Shown here: positions 19,268 through 27,866 of the stretch, piece by piece
Layout of the letters: every line of letters begins with the position of its first letter
Position numbering within the stretch: position 1 is the first letter of the stretch
From: an uncultured Lachnospiraceae bacterium
Lineage (GTDB): Bacteria > Bacillota > Clostridia > Lachnospirales > Lachnospiraceae
Direction: 5' to 3'
Length of the DNA stretch: 64,000 nucleotides
NCBI GenBank assembly: GCA_944384125.1
Contig: CALWSF010000001.1
Location: forward strand, 1-64,000
Position numbers and translations under genes: made by a program
Notes under the pieces: generated by a model
What the model was told of the DNA's origin: nothing
The model's database searches: none
The model's input: only the letters and a program-made list of their open reading frames with translations

Positions 19268-20194
19268 ATGAAAACAAGAGACATCGTATTTTACAGTGAG
19301 GGAGATAAGATTGTAGGAACCATGTATCTTCCGGATGACTACAAAGACGGAGAAAAACGTCCCTGCGTTATTCCCAATTCCGGATGGACGGGTCTTAATA
19401 TGGTTTACCCGGCTCTGTTCGCCAGAGCGCTGGTAAAGCAGGGATTTGTGTGCATCGGTTTTGATTACAGAGGTTTTAAGCCGAGCGAGGGCACGGAAAA
19501 ATACACGACTCTGGAGCGCGAAGTGGAAGATGTATGCGCTGCTGTTAACTTTGCAAAGGCACAGCCTGAAGTAGATGCCGATCGCATCGGTCTTATCGGC
19601 TGGGGTGTGGGCGGAGCTGTCTGTGTGGAGGCTACGGCAAGAGAGCAGGCGGTAAAAGCAGTTGCAACACTCAATTCATTTGTGGACGGCGTCAGATGGA
19701 TGCGTATGGGAATGGGAAATGACAAGTACCACAAAATGCTCCGCGCTCTGGAGCAGGATAAAATCAAACGCGCTACTACGGGAGATCTGGTGCTTCGCCA
19801 TCCCTATGAGTTTTATCCGAATATTGAAGAGAGCGGGGATTTCTATGTTGACAGTACTCTGAAAAAGCTGAACGGAGGCGTATCTGAGAAGGCCAATGAA
19901 AATAGCGGAGAAGAGTTCCCGACACCGATGTCCAGCGTCTACGCTGAATCTTTCCTGCGGTTCAATATTGAGGCGACTCTTCCGAAAATTGCACCACGCG
20001 CTGTGTTTGTGGGGCATGGAAAATATAATGAGCTTCATGATAGAATAGAAGCGGATGAGGCATACAGGCTTGCAAATGAGCCGAAAGAGCTTTATTTTGT
20101 GGAGGGCAAGCACAACGAATGGATGTTTGATGAAGACCCCAAATTCCAGGGACTTGCGGATGCACTCGGGGCATTCTTTAAAAAGTATTTATAA
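19268..20194 (+). CDS. Alpha/beta-hydrolase-fold protein lacking the nucleophile
   Basis: Cytoplasmic protein of 308 residues like the dienelactone hydrolase/esterase group. PNSGWTG is the oxyanion-hole region and GFDYRGFKPSEG the usual strand-loop. The nucleophile elbow, normally GxSxG or GxCxG, reads GWGVGG here, so the Ser/Cys position is Gly. A late His is present in EGKHNEW. It may be non-hydrolytic or use another mechanism. Start ATG 19268 has AAAGGAG upstream; the open frame starting at 19190 would include the promoter. A strong hairpin follows it before the nitrilase-family gene. Confidence 0.8.
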   Translation: MKTRDIVFYSEGDKIVGTMYLPDDYKDGEKRPCVIPNSGWTGLNMVYPALFARALVKQGFVCIGFDYRGFKPSEGTEKYTTLEREVEDVCAAVNFAKAQPEVDADRIGLIGWGVGGAVCVEATAREQAVKAVATLNSFVDGVRWMRMGMGNDKYHKMLRALEQDKIKRATTGDLVLRHPYEFYPNIEESGDFYVDSTLKKLNGGVSEKANENSGEEFPTPMSSVYAESFLRFNIEATLPKIAPRAVFVGHGKYNELHDRIEADEAYRLANEPKELYFVEGKHNEWMFDEDPKFQGLADALGAFFKKYL

Positions 20195-20221
20195 TACGAA
20201 TTAAGATGCAGGATATAAAAG

Positions 20222-20269
20222 TGCCCCGGAATATCAGACGACGCGCCGGTATTTCCGGGGCATGCTTTT
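20222..20269 (+). terminator. Terminator between hydrolase and nitrilase-family genes
   Basis: TGCCCCGGAA and TTCCGGGGCA form a 10-bp stem that extends imperfectly inward, followed by TGCTTTTA. It may be a partial terminator that sets lower expression of the two downstream genes. Confidence 0.65.
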
Positions 20270-20312
20270 AAATATTGGAAAATTTAAAATGGGGAAGAAG
20301 AGGAGAAGGCAG

Positions 20313-21146
20313 ATGGATCGTTACAAACTTGCATTGGTTCAGATGGACTGTTTATATGGGGATACAGAAAAAAACATACAAAAAGCCGCCTCCTGTATCC
20401 GGACTGCGGCGGAAAACGGAGCAAAACTGGTCTGCCTGCCGGAGGCATTTAATACCGGTTATCTTGCGGGTAAAATTCTGGATATGAAAAACTATGCCGA
20501 AAAGCTGACGGGAAAAACCGTAACGGAAATGCGCAGACTGGCTGCTTCGCTGAATATTTATATTACGGCGCCGATTCTTCTGGCGGCGGATAATGGAGAA
20601 GTGGAAAATACGGCTGTTATGATCGGAAGGGACGGAGAAATTGTGGGGACATACTCGAAAACCCATCCGGTAGGCGATGAGAGAAAATATTTTCAGAGGG
20701 GAAAAGATTACCCTGTCTGGAATACAGAGCTGGGGAAAATAGGGATTGTCATATGCTATGACGTATGCTTTCCGGAGACGACGAGAATGCTGGCGCTGCA
20801 GGGGGCGGATCTGATCCTTGTTCCGTCCGCATGGAGGGCGAGCTACTACTTTAAGGAGTGGTGGGATCTGAATCTGGCATGCCGGGCGCTGGACAATCTC
20901 GTCTATGTTGCGGCGGTAAACCGGTGCGGTGTATGCGGCGATGAAATATTTGCCGGGAAGAGTCAGGTTGTTAATCCGATTGGTACGGTTCTGGCAGAGT
21001 GCGGTGTGGAGGAGGAACGGATTCTATACCAGGAAATTGACCTGTCCGTACTCCCGAAAGAGCGTGCATTTAATACAGTGATGCAGGACAGGCACCCGGA
21101 GGATTACGGTATTTTATTGAGAAGTCAGGGGGAGTACAATGAATAA
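20313..21146 (+). CDS. Nitrilase-superfamily carbon-nitrogen hydrolase
   Basis: Amidase of 277 residues that should cleave a C-N bond, releasing ammonia or an amine. The Glu-Lys-Cys triad is visible: Glu in CLPEAFNTGY, Lys in YSKTHPVGD and Cys in IVICYDVCFPET. Start ATG 20313 has AAGAGGAGAAGG just upstream; the earlier in-frame start at 20262 falls inside the terminator. It overlaps the BCCT gene by 8 bases, so the amidase and the transporter are coupled, suggesting that the imported compound or its product is the substrate (inference). Confidence 0.9.
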   Translation: MDRYKLALVQMDCLYGDTEKNIQKAASCIRTAAENGAKLVCLPEAFNTGYLAGKILDMKNYAEKLTGKTVTEMRRLAASLNIYITAPILLAADNGEVENTAVMIGRDGEIVGTYSKTHPVGDERKYFQRGKDYPVWNTELGKIGIVICYDVCFPETTRMLALQGADLILVPSAWRASYYFKEWWDLNLACRALDNLVYVAAVNRCGVCGDEIFAGKSQVVNPIGTVLAECGVEEERILYQEIDLSVLPKERAFNTVMQDRHPEDYGILLRSQGEYNE

Positions 21147-22722
21147 TGTAAAAGACAGCATGAAACTTAGAAAAATTACATTTTTCCCGCCGTTTATTAT
21201 ACTGGCGCTTCTGGTTGTGATAAGTTTCATTAATAAAGAAGGTTTCTTGGGACTTGTAAATACGATCAATAACTGGATTATTGCCAATGTCGGATGGGGC
21301 GCCAGTATTCTTGCGCTGGTTATCACACTGACGGGGGTTATTGCAATATTCACAAAATTTGGAGATGTGCGTATCGGAGGAGAGAATGCGAAGCCAGAGA
21401 TTTCTAACTTTACATGGTTTACCATTGCTCTTACGACAACAATGGCGGCCGGTGTTCTTTTCTGGGGACCTGCCGAGCCAATTGCACATTATATGGCGCC
21501 GCCCACAGAGATTTACGGTGTGGAACCGCTGACGCCGGAAGCTATGAAATTTTCCATGGAAACGATGTTCCTGCACTGGACAATTGTGCCGTATGCCATT
21601 TACACGGTTCCGGCTGTTGTGTTTGCCTTTATGTATTATAATGCAAAGAAGCCGTTTTCCATCGCCAGTGAGATGGCGCCGCTTCTGGGAAAGTATGCAT
21701 ATAAAAAGAGGACAATGCAGATCATTGATGCGATTACACTGTTTTCCATCGGCGCCGGAATGGCCGGTTCCGTGGCGCAGGGTTTTCTGAATATATCGGG
21801 AGGTATTTCCAAGATAACGGGTCTGCCCAGCAATCCGCAGATGTGGCTGGTGGTTGGAATTGTGACAGGCCTTGCCGTTGTAGCTACCTCTATTTCCGGT
21901 ATCCAGAAGGGCATGAAGCATATTTCCAATATCAATGTATATGGATATATTGTTTTTCTCGTTTTTCTTCTTATTTTCTCCAATGCGCCTTTCCTTCTTA
22001 ATCTTGCGACGGAGGCGTTCGGAGGCTTTGTGGGTAACTTCTTTGAGCGGATTCTGACGACGGGGGCTGCTCAGGACAGCCAGTGGCCTCAGTGGTGGAC
22101 GACTTTTTACTGGTTCAGCTGGATGGCGTGGGCGCCTACTTCCGGAGCATTTATGGGAAGAATCGCTTATGGCCGGAAAATTAAACACGTACTTGGGCTT
22201 TATATTGGCGTGTGCGCATCCGTCAGCATGCTCTGGATGACGCTGGTAAGCGGAACAGCACTCTGGACGCAGAAATCAGGAGCCGCCGATCTTGTTGCTT
22301 CTTATGAGAGAGGCGTGGAAAATGTGCCATATGATATGTTGGCATCAATGCCTTTCGGACAGATTGTCATTGTTCTGTTTGTTATTCTGATTTTTCTGTC
22401 TCTTGTCACGGCGTGCAATTCCAATACGATTGCCATGGCCGGAATTTCCACACAGGGAATCAGTCCGGAAAGCCCCGATGCGCCAAACTGGCTGAAACTT
22501 GTCTGGGGAGCAGTTGCCATGGGACTCGGTTATATAATGGTGTCCATAGTGGGTGTTGATGGTGTTAAGATTATCGCAAATTTCGGAGGAATGTTTGCCG
22601 CGATCATTATGATTGGGGCAACGGTAAGTCTTATAAAGCTTATTCTTAATCATAAGCGGTATGATATGACAATAGAAGGGGCGAAGGACACGGTATTCGG
22701 AGAGCCGGAGGAGTCTGAATAG
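21139..22722 (+). CDS. BCCT-family transporter (betaine/carnitine/choline type)
   Basis: Twelve-helix secondary transporter of 527 residues for a quaternary-ammonium or related zwitterionic compound. The family signature GPAEPIAHY is near residue 110, and FYWFSWMAWAPTSGAF near 315-330 matches the conserved Trp-rich helix 8 region. The start overlaps the nitrilase-family gene by 8 bases, with GGGGGAG before it. The substrate is not predictable. The setting with an amidase and an RpiR regulator points to nutrient use rather than osmoprotection. Confidence 0.92.
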   Translation: MNNVKDSMKLRKITFFPPFIILALLVVISFINKEGFLGLVNTINNWIIANVGWGASILALVITLTGVIAIFTKFGDVRIGGENAKPEISNFTWFTIALTTTMAAGVLFWGPAEPIAHYMAPPTEIYGVEPLTPEAMKFSMETMFLHWTIVPYAIYTVPAVVFAFMYYNAKKPFSIASEMAPLLGKYAYKKRTMQIIDAITLFSIGAGMAGSVAQGFLNISGGISKITGLPSNPQMWLVVGIVTGLAVVATSISGIQKGMKHISNINVYGYIVFLVFLLIFSNAPFLLNLATEAFGGFVGNFFERILTTGAAQDSQWPQWWTTFYWFSWMAWAPTSGAFMGRIAYGRKIKHVLGLYIGVCASVSMLWMTLVSGTALWTQKSGAADLVASYERGVENVPYDMLASMPFGQIVIVLFVILIFLSLVTACNSNTIAMAGISTQGISPESPDAPNWLKLVWGAVAMGLGYIMVSIVGVDGVKIIANFGGMFAAIIMIGATVSLIKLILNHKRYDMTIEGAKDTVFGEPEESE

Positions 22723-22735
22723 AGTATTAAAATAA

Positions 22736-22780
22736 CAATCCGCAGCGGGGAATAATTTTCTTACCGCTGCGGATTGTTTG
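22736..22780 (+). terminator. Terminator after the BCCT gene
   Basis: CAATCCGCAGCGG and CCGCTGCGGATTG form a 13-bp perfect stem followed by TTTGTTT. The loop begins CGGGGAATAATTTTC at 22746, identical over 15 bases to the loop of the fab operon terminator. Confidence 0.9.
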
Positions 22781-22793
22781 TTTATAAACGGGC

Positions 22794-24629
22794 TTACCCT
22801 CTGAAACGATTCAGGCATGCATAAATCTCCTGAGGACGCGGAAGCGCAAGCCCCATCGCACAGTAGGAGGAATCACTGAATGCAGCCAGTCCGCGTGAAC
22901 CGTATTCTTTCAGCAGAGTATCCACGCATTCTCTGACAGTCAGCTGTTCAAGCAGTCCTTTTTCCAGACAGAAGCGGACCATCTGGGCAAGTGCAGCTGT
23001 CTGTTCACTGTCTGCAAGCTGTTCTACAAAGCGAAGATCAACAGGCTCTTTTGCCACCTGGAAAGAATCCTTGCCCCGAACTTTTACTTTTATGCGTTCA
23101 GTACGGCCCGAGGTACGCTCGCTTCGCCCACGTCCGTTGAAACCGCGGTGTTTGCCGGAAGTACCGCTGTTTTGAGACAAGGTGCTGTCGCTGCCGGTAT
23201 CGGCGGTCTCGTCTTTTTCATCTGAGCGAAGTGCAAAAACACCTGTCGCCCGCCCGGTTCCGCCGGGATTCATTTTGCGTCCCGGTTTGGGAAGAGAGAA
23301 CCCGGGAGCGGATGTTTCCGGTTTTGAGGCGGCTTTTTCGCAGGCGTCCCGCACAAGCGGAGTGATGTCTGCCGGGCGATAGGAATCCATTTGGATGACT
23401 GTATCAGCAATGAAGAAATAGGCGCCGGAGCTTCCGGCTACCAGTACAGTGGAAATTCCTGCCTGTTCATAGAGATCTCTGGCACGCTCAATAAAAGGAG
23501 TGATCGGCTCTTTATCCCTGCTTACAATTTTCTGCATCAGATCGTCCCGAAGCATAAAATTGGTAGCTGAGGTGTCCTCGTCAATGAGGAAAGCCCCCGC
23601 TCCGGCCTCAATTCCCTCTATAACAGCGGCAGCCTGCGAGGTACTGCCACTGGCATCTGCCGTGGAGAAACGGGTTGTGTCTTTTTTGTTGGGCAGATCA
23701 CGGATAAACAGGGAAATATCTACATTGTTTATGCTGCGACCATCCTCGGCGCGCAGTTTTATGGCGGTGTCGTCAGTAATTACATATTCGCGTCCGTCTC
23801 CGGCTATGTGGTTATACACTCCGGATTCAAGTGCTTTTAAAAGAGTGGATTTGCCATGGTAGCCGCCTCCTACAATGAGAGTAATGCCTCTGGCAATAGC
23901 CATGCCGGAAAGCGGTCCGTGAAAAGGCAGATTCAAAGTAATCTTCAGTGATTCCGGAGACTTAAAGGGAACACTGCCTTTCATGGGCCGATCTGAGATA
24001 CCGGTTTCTCTCGGAAGAATAGAACCGTCGCCTGCAAAGGAGACAAGATTAAGGCGTTTGAGCTCCTGGCGGATAAATTCCTGATCTTCAGAGAGTTCAA
24101 TGCGTTTTCTTACTTCCTGAGCGTCTCTGTTTTTATAGAAAAAGACATTTCGGACACAGCCGGGCAGAAAATCAAAAAGTATGCGTATCAGTTCTCCGGA
24201 ATTGATGGTTCTTCCAAATGCAGGAAAACCAATCTCAAAGCGGGCGGTAATATCATTTTTTCCGATTTCGCAGGCTGTACGGGGGAGAATTTCCTGACCT
24301 GGACGGCTGGTGGCGATGAGCCCGCTTTTTCCTGACCCTCTGGCTTTAAAATTAAAGCGGGAAATTTCCTGAGAAAAACAGCGGAGCAGATAGTCCTCAA
24401 GGGCTGTTTTTTTCCAGGGTTTATCAAAATATTCAGCGGGGAAACCGGCATTTCTGTGACTGATAATTACGCTTACTTTGGATGGGGATGCAAAGGGATC
24501 ACCCTGCACATGATCAATGGAAAGCGTATAGTCTCTGAAATCGTAAGCACCCCGGGTATCTTTATAAGCTGGATAGCTCCTGTGATCAATAGATTCCAGA
24601 AGCCTTTTAAGATCGAGTGACCGTTTCAT
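22794..24629 (-). CDS. COG3044-type ABC-class ATPase
   Basis: Soluble ATPase of 611 residues. An N-terminal domain of about 240 residues precedes a P-loop (GGGYHGKST, about residue 255). Then come a signature-like SGSTSQAAAVIEGIE and a Walker B-like ALLIDED-type segment (GAFLIDEDTSA). It has no transmembrane partner, as is usual for this family, whose role is not established. A low-complexity, Gly/Ser/Arg-rich linker (about 440-530) precedes a C-terminal helical domain. AAAGGAA lies 7 bases before ATG 24629. It is divergent from spmA. Confidence 0.88.
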   Translation of the reverse strand: MKRSLDLKRLLESIDHRSYPAYKDTRGAYDFRDYTLSIDHVQGDPFASPSKVSVIISHRNAGFPAEYFDKPWKKTALEDYLLRCFSQEISRFNFKARGSGKSGLIATSRPGQEILPRTACEIGKNDITARFEIGFPAFGRTINSGELIRILFDFLPGCVRNVFFYKNRDAQEVRKRIELSEDQEFIRQELKRLNLVSFAGDGSILPRETGISDRPMKGSVPFKSPESLKITLNLPFHGPLSGMAIARGITLIVGGGYHGKSTLLKALESGVYNHIAGDGREYVITDDTAIKLRAEDGRSINNVDISLFIRDLPNKKDTTRFSTADASGSTSQAAAVIEGIEAGAGAFLIDEDTSATNFMLRDDLMQKIVSRDKEPITPFIERARDLYEQAGISTVLVAGSSGAYFFIADTVIQMDSYRPADITPLVRDACEKAASKPETSAPGFSLPKPGRKMNPGGTGRATGVFALRSDEKDETADTGSDSTLSQNSGTSGKHRGFNGRGRSERTSGRTERIKVKVRGKDSFQVAKEPVDLRFVEQLADSEQTAALAQMVRFCLEKGLLEQLTVRECVDTLLKEYGSRGLAAFSDSSYCAMGLALPRPQEIYACLNRFRG

Positions 24630-24785
24630 CCGTGTGTTCCTTTCTGGGATTCAAATTGTCAGTTTCTTCCATAAGATTGTAGCGGTTTATGACGGGAAAT
24701 TCAAGGCTGCAATTTGAAAGGATGAGGGAATAGGAGGGCGGGTTGGGTCATAGTCTGATAATAAGATGGTTTTGGAGGTCGGGGG

Positions 24786-25433
24786 ATGCTTAATTATCTG
24801 TGGGCTTTTATGATGCTTGTGGGAATATTATGGGCGGCTTTTAACGGGAATATCAGTGCTGTGACATCGGGAGCGCTTGATTCTGCGGGAGAAGCAGTAA
24901 CTCTCTGCATTACCATGCTGGGAATTATGTCTTTCTGGACCGGGGTTCTTGAGGTGGGGCGCAGGGCGGGACTTATTGAGCAGCTTTCAAAGGGAATGCG
25001 TCCCGTTCTTCGTTTCCTGTTTCCTGACATACCGGAAGATCATCCATCACTGCAGTCTGTTTCTGCTAATATGATAGCAAATATGCTGGGGCTGGGCTGG
25101 GCGGCGACGCCGGCCGGGCTGAAGGCTATGGAGGAGCTGGAACAGCTGGAGGAGAACCGGAGAAGAGAACAGAAAAGAACAGGAGAAAAAATGCCGGCCG
25201 TTCCCCGCGGAACAGCCAGCAATGAGATGTGTACATTTCTGATTGTAAATATTTCTTCTCTTCAGCTTATACCTGTAAATATGATTGCATATCGCAGTCA
25301 GTATGGAAGCGCGGAACCACTGGCTGTCGTAGGACCGGCAATTGTGGCAACGGCTGTCAGTACAGGAGTTGCAGTTACATTCTGTAAAGTCATGAACAAA
25401 AAAAGGAACAGGTCTTATGGCAGAAAAAAGTAA
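24786..25433 (+). CDS. spmA: SpmA, spore maturation protein A
   Basis: Membrane protein of 215 residues needed for spore core dehydration in Bacillus. It belongs to the nucleoside-recognition (Gate) family: MLNYLWAFMMLVGILWA starts the first helix, and the conserved NMLGLGWAATPAGLKAME and RGTASNEMCTFLIVN follow. A GGAGG site lies 9 bases before the ATG. Normally spmB follows at once; here an ArsC-like gene on the other strand separates them. Confidence 0.92.
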   Translation: MLNYLWAFMMLVGILWAAFNGNISAVTSGALDSAGEAVTLCITMLGIMSFWTGVLEVGRRAGLIEQLSKGMRPVLRFLFPDIPEDHPSLQSVSANMIANMLGLGWAATPAGLKAMEELEQLEENRRREQKRTGEKMPAVPRGTASNEMCTFLIVNISSLQLIPVNMIAYRSQYGSAEPLAVVGPAIVATAVSTGVAVTFCKVMNKKRNRSYGRKK

Positions 25434-25476
25434 GAAGCGGTGCATGGCCTGAAAAAGGAACAAACAGTTCAAAAAA

Positions 25477-25833
25477 TTACAGAAGTGCCTTTGTCCATGC
25501 CTCCTTATTGAAGCCGGTAAGAACAAAAGTATCACTTACCAGAATGGGGCGTTTTACCAGCATTCCGTCAGAGGCGAGGAGTGAAAACTGTTCATCTTCG
25601 GTCATAGAGGGAAGTTTTTCTTTCAGATTCAGGCTTTTATAAAGAAGACCGCTGGTATTGAAGAATTTTTTCAGGGGAAGGCCGCTTTTTCTGTGCCACT
25701 CTCTGAGTTCTTCGGCGGAAGGATTGTTTTCTTTAATATGGCGATCGGTGTAAGCAATGTCCCTGGAGTCCAGCCACTTTTTTGCCTTCTTACATGTACT
25801 GCAGGATGGATATTCCAAAAATAAGAGATTCAT
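25477..25833 (-). CDS. ArsC/Spx/YffB-family thioredoxin-fold protein
   Basis: Small 118-residue protein with CSTC near residue 10-13 (YPSCSTCKKA), then the RPIL segment with its cis-Pro. Members include arsenate reductases, Spx and YffB-like proteins. Lacking neighbouring ars genes and the RNA-polymerase context, I cannot decide between them. AAAGGAAA precedes the ATG. It lies inverted between spmA and spmB. Confidence 0.82.
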   Translation of the reverse strand: MNLLFLEYPSCSTCKKAKKWLDSRDIAYTDRHIKENNPSAEELREWHRKSGLPLKKFFNTSGLLYKSLNLKEKLPSMTEDEQFSLLASDGMLVKRPILVSDTFVLTGFNKEAWTKALL

Positions 25834-26018
25834 AATTGATTTCCTTTCTCCGGGTATGCACCGGATAAATACAGGTCTGTTGTTTGTTTCAGTAAAAACG
25901 GATCCTGAAGATTATAGCACAGTTTCTGTTTTTTTCACAGAATGAACAAATTTATTCTTTATAATACAATCGTCCAAAACAGAATAAAATATAGAGATGA
26001 CAGTTTTGGCGGAGAAAA

Positions 26019-26549
26019 GTGTTGAAGTTTGTTTCGTATCTATCCGAATATCTTGTCCCTCTTGTGCTGTTTTATATCACAGGATTTGCAGTACTGCAGC
26101 GGCGGCCTGTGTTCGATGATTTTATCGAAGGAGCCAAAATGGGAATGCGGACAGTAGCCGGTATACTGCCTACTCTGGTGGGACTGATGACGGCTGTCGG
26201 TGTTCTGAGGGCATCGGGATTTCTGGACTTCCTGGCCGGAATTCTGGAAGGACCAGCTGGTTTTTTTCATGTGCCTGCGGAAACTGTACCGGTAATTTTG
26301 GTAAGACTGGTATCCAGTTCTGCGGCAACAGGTCTTTTGCTGGATATTTTTAAAAATTCCGGTCCCGATTCATATGTGGGGATGATGGTATCAATCCTTG
26401 AAAGCTGTACGGAAACGGTTTTCTATACAATGAGTGTGTATTACATGGCCGTGCGGGTAACAAAAACCAGATGGACGCTGGCCGGCGCCCTGGCAGCAAC
26501 CGCCGGAGGTGTGTCAGCCAGCATTGTGCTGGCTGGTTTCATGCAATAA
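26019..26549 (+). CDS. spmB: SpmB, spore maturation protein B
   Basis: Partner of SpmA; membrane protein of 176 residues from the same Gate family. It shows EGAKMGMRTVAGILPTLVG, and the C-terminal DSYVGMMVSILESCTETV helix is typical. The start is either GTG 26019 or TTG 26022; a GGCGGAG site lies 4-7 bases upstream, and no ATG fits. The stop is 20 bases before the promoter of the FabT-like gene. Confidence 0.9.
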   Translation: MLKFVSYLSEYLVPLVLFYITGFAVLQRRPVFDDFIEGAKMGMRTVAGILPTLVGLMTAVGVLRASGFLDFLAGILEGPAGFFHVPAETVPVILVRLVSSSAATGLLLDIFKNSGPDSYVGMMVSILESCTETVFYTMSVYYMAVRVTKTRWTLAGALAATAGGVSASIVLAGFMQ

Positions 26550-26568
26550 CATATTTATTGTAAGAATT

Positions 26569-26597
26569 TTGACAGTTGTTTTGCCCGGCATTATATT
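26569..26597 (+). promoter_or_regulatory. Sigma-A promoter of the FabT-like gene
   Basis: TTGACA and TATATT with a 17-base spacer just after spmB. The predicted transcript starts near 26604, about 150 bases before the preferred start codon. Confidence 0.75.
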
Positions 26598-26603
26598 GTA
26601 TAA

Positions 26604-26755
26604 TCGGTAACGTAGCTGCATGCGCGGGAGTCCGCGCATGGGGCAGAGAGTGCTTGTGAACGCAGCGGGACTTCGTGGCAACGCCGGTTATGGAGAATAA
26701 ATCTGCTGTTGTGCAGAAGTGTTTTTCTGCTGTCTGTGGCATGAAAGGGAAAGAC
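26604..26755 (+). promoter_or_regulatory. Structured leader of the FabT-like gene
   Basis: CATGCGCGG and CCGCGCATG (26619-26640) form a perfect 9-bp hairpin with a GAGT loop, with possible extension by flanking bases. Further short G/C-rich pairings follow. I do not recognise a known riboswitch class. Part of it (from 26675) is also in frame with the regulator, so a longer N-terminus is an alternative. Confidence 0.45.
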
Positions 26756-27196
26756 GTGGGAGATTACGAAACTCTGAACGAATTGCTGGTAAAGCTGTTT
26801 CGCGATGTGACGGATGCTGAACAGAAGATGCTGGTCGGTCCGGAATTTGCGGATATCACAAATAATGATATGCATGTAATTGAGGCTATTGGCATCAGAG
26901 AGCCCAAAAACATGTCAACGATCGCGAGAGAGCTTTCCGTTACGGTCGGTACGCTTACAATAGCCATGAACAGTCTGGTAAAAAAGGGATATGTGGAGAG
27001 AACAAGAGGGCAGGAGGATCGCAGGGTCGTCTATATATCTCTTTCAGAGAGAGGGAAAAAGGCATACGAAAGCCACGAAAAGTTTCACAGAGAAATGATA
27101 CAGAGCATGATTGAAAAATTATCACAGGAAGAGATAGAGACGCTTGTAAAAGCGCTCTCCAGTCTGAGTCTGTGGTTCAGCAGCAGGCAGATTTAA
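26756..27196 (+). CDS. fabT: FabT-like MarR-family regulator
   Basis: Regulator of 146 residues closely resembling FabT of streptococci, which represses fab genes with long-chain acyl-ACP as co-repressor. Matching parts are the DITNNDMHVIEAIG, ELSVTVGTLTIAMNSLVKKGY and EDRRVVYISL segments of the winged helix. I prefer GTG 26756, after AAAGGGA, because it gives the normal FabT start; ATG 26690 or 26741 or GTG 26675 would add 5-27 residues but have no ribosome site. In many Firmicutes this gene heads the fab operon; here it is 18 kb away, while the operon promoter carries a FabT-type palindrome. Confidence 0.8.
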   Translation: MGDYETLNELLVKLFRDVTDAEQKMLVGPEFADITNNDMHVIEAIGIREPKNMSTIARELSVTVGTLTIAMNSLVKKGYVERTRGQEDRRVVYISLSERGKKAYESHEKFHREMIQSMIEKLSQEEIETLVKALSSLSLWFSSRQI

Positions 27197-27222
27197 GACA
27201 AACAAGGAGGCAATGTGCAGTT

Positions 27223-27750
27223 ATGAGAAAAATTATAGCAGTATTAACAGGTGTTTTAATAGCATCAGCATTGGCGGCATGTACACCTACGTCCACCGAG
27301 TCAGAGCATCAGCATCGTACGGAACCGCCGGCAGGGGCTGTTCAGGAATCGACGGTTGACGGCGCACTGGAAAAAGAGCAGATGGTAGTGGATGCTGATC
27401 CTACTGTAACGGTGTGCATATATTCAGTTAATGAGGATAATACAGGGCTGAAGCAGAATATGGATGCGGTTGACGGAGAGGAACTGGAAGCGCAGGCGCT
27501 GATTGACAGGATGGCAGAGCTTGGAGTTCTGGAAGACGGGATAGAAGTTCTGACCTTTGAAAACAAAGACGGAGCGCTGACTCTGGATCTGTCTTCTCTC
27601 AAAGAGCAATCAGATGAACTGGTTATTGCAGCAATTACCAATACCTTTATTCAGAATTTTGAGGCAGACGAGATTACGCTGAGTGTGGCAGGTCAGAAGG
27701 TGGGAGACGGACCTTTTGAGTATATAAAAAATTATAAGCAGATGAAATAA
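27223..27750 (+). CDS. GerMN-domain lipoprotein
   Basis: Predicted lipoprotein of 175 residues. The signal peptide ends at the lipobox LAAC near residue 20. A disordered linker then leads to a GerMN domain (about 60-170): TVCIYSVNEDNTGL, a central Leu-rich helix and AITNTFIQNF. GerM-type proteins act at the forespore or cell surface in sporulation and germination. AAGGAGG is 12 bases before ATG 27223. It follows the FabT-like gene by 26 bases and may share its transcript. Confidence 0.8.
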   Translation: MRKIIAVLTGVLIASALAACTPTSTESEHQHRTEPPAGAVQESTVDGALEKEQMVVDADPTVTVCIYSVNEDNTGLKQNMDAVDGEELEAQALIDRMAELGVLEDGIEVLTFENKDGALTLDLSSLKEQSDELVIAAITNTFIQNFEADEITLSVAGQKVGDGPFEYIKNYKQMK

Positions 27751-27801
27751 CCGGAATTTTCAGAGCAGCTATTCCGGAAAAGTGATTTAAAAATATAAAA
27801 G

Positions 27802-27845
27802 GGAGCCATTTACTTTCCGGTCAGACGGGTAAATGGCTCCTTTTT
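27802..27845 (+). terminator. Terminator between convergent genes
   Basis: GGAGCCATTTAC and GTAAATGGCTCC form a 12-bp perfect stem followed by five T. It ends the GerMN gene and can act for the DUF885 gene on the other strand. Confidence 0.92.
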
Positions 27846-27866
27846 CATGCAAATCAGATATCTTTT

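Noticed and set aside
17135-22722. Glycine-betaine reductase or carnitine degradation operon
   Set aside because: No grd, cai or methyltransferase genes are present beside the BCCT transporter.
26604-26755. Known riboswitch (TPP, FMN, SAM, cobalamin, ykkC, ZTP, fluoride) before the FabT-like gene
   Set aside because: None of their conserved core sequences could be found in the leader.
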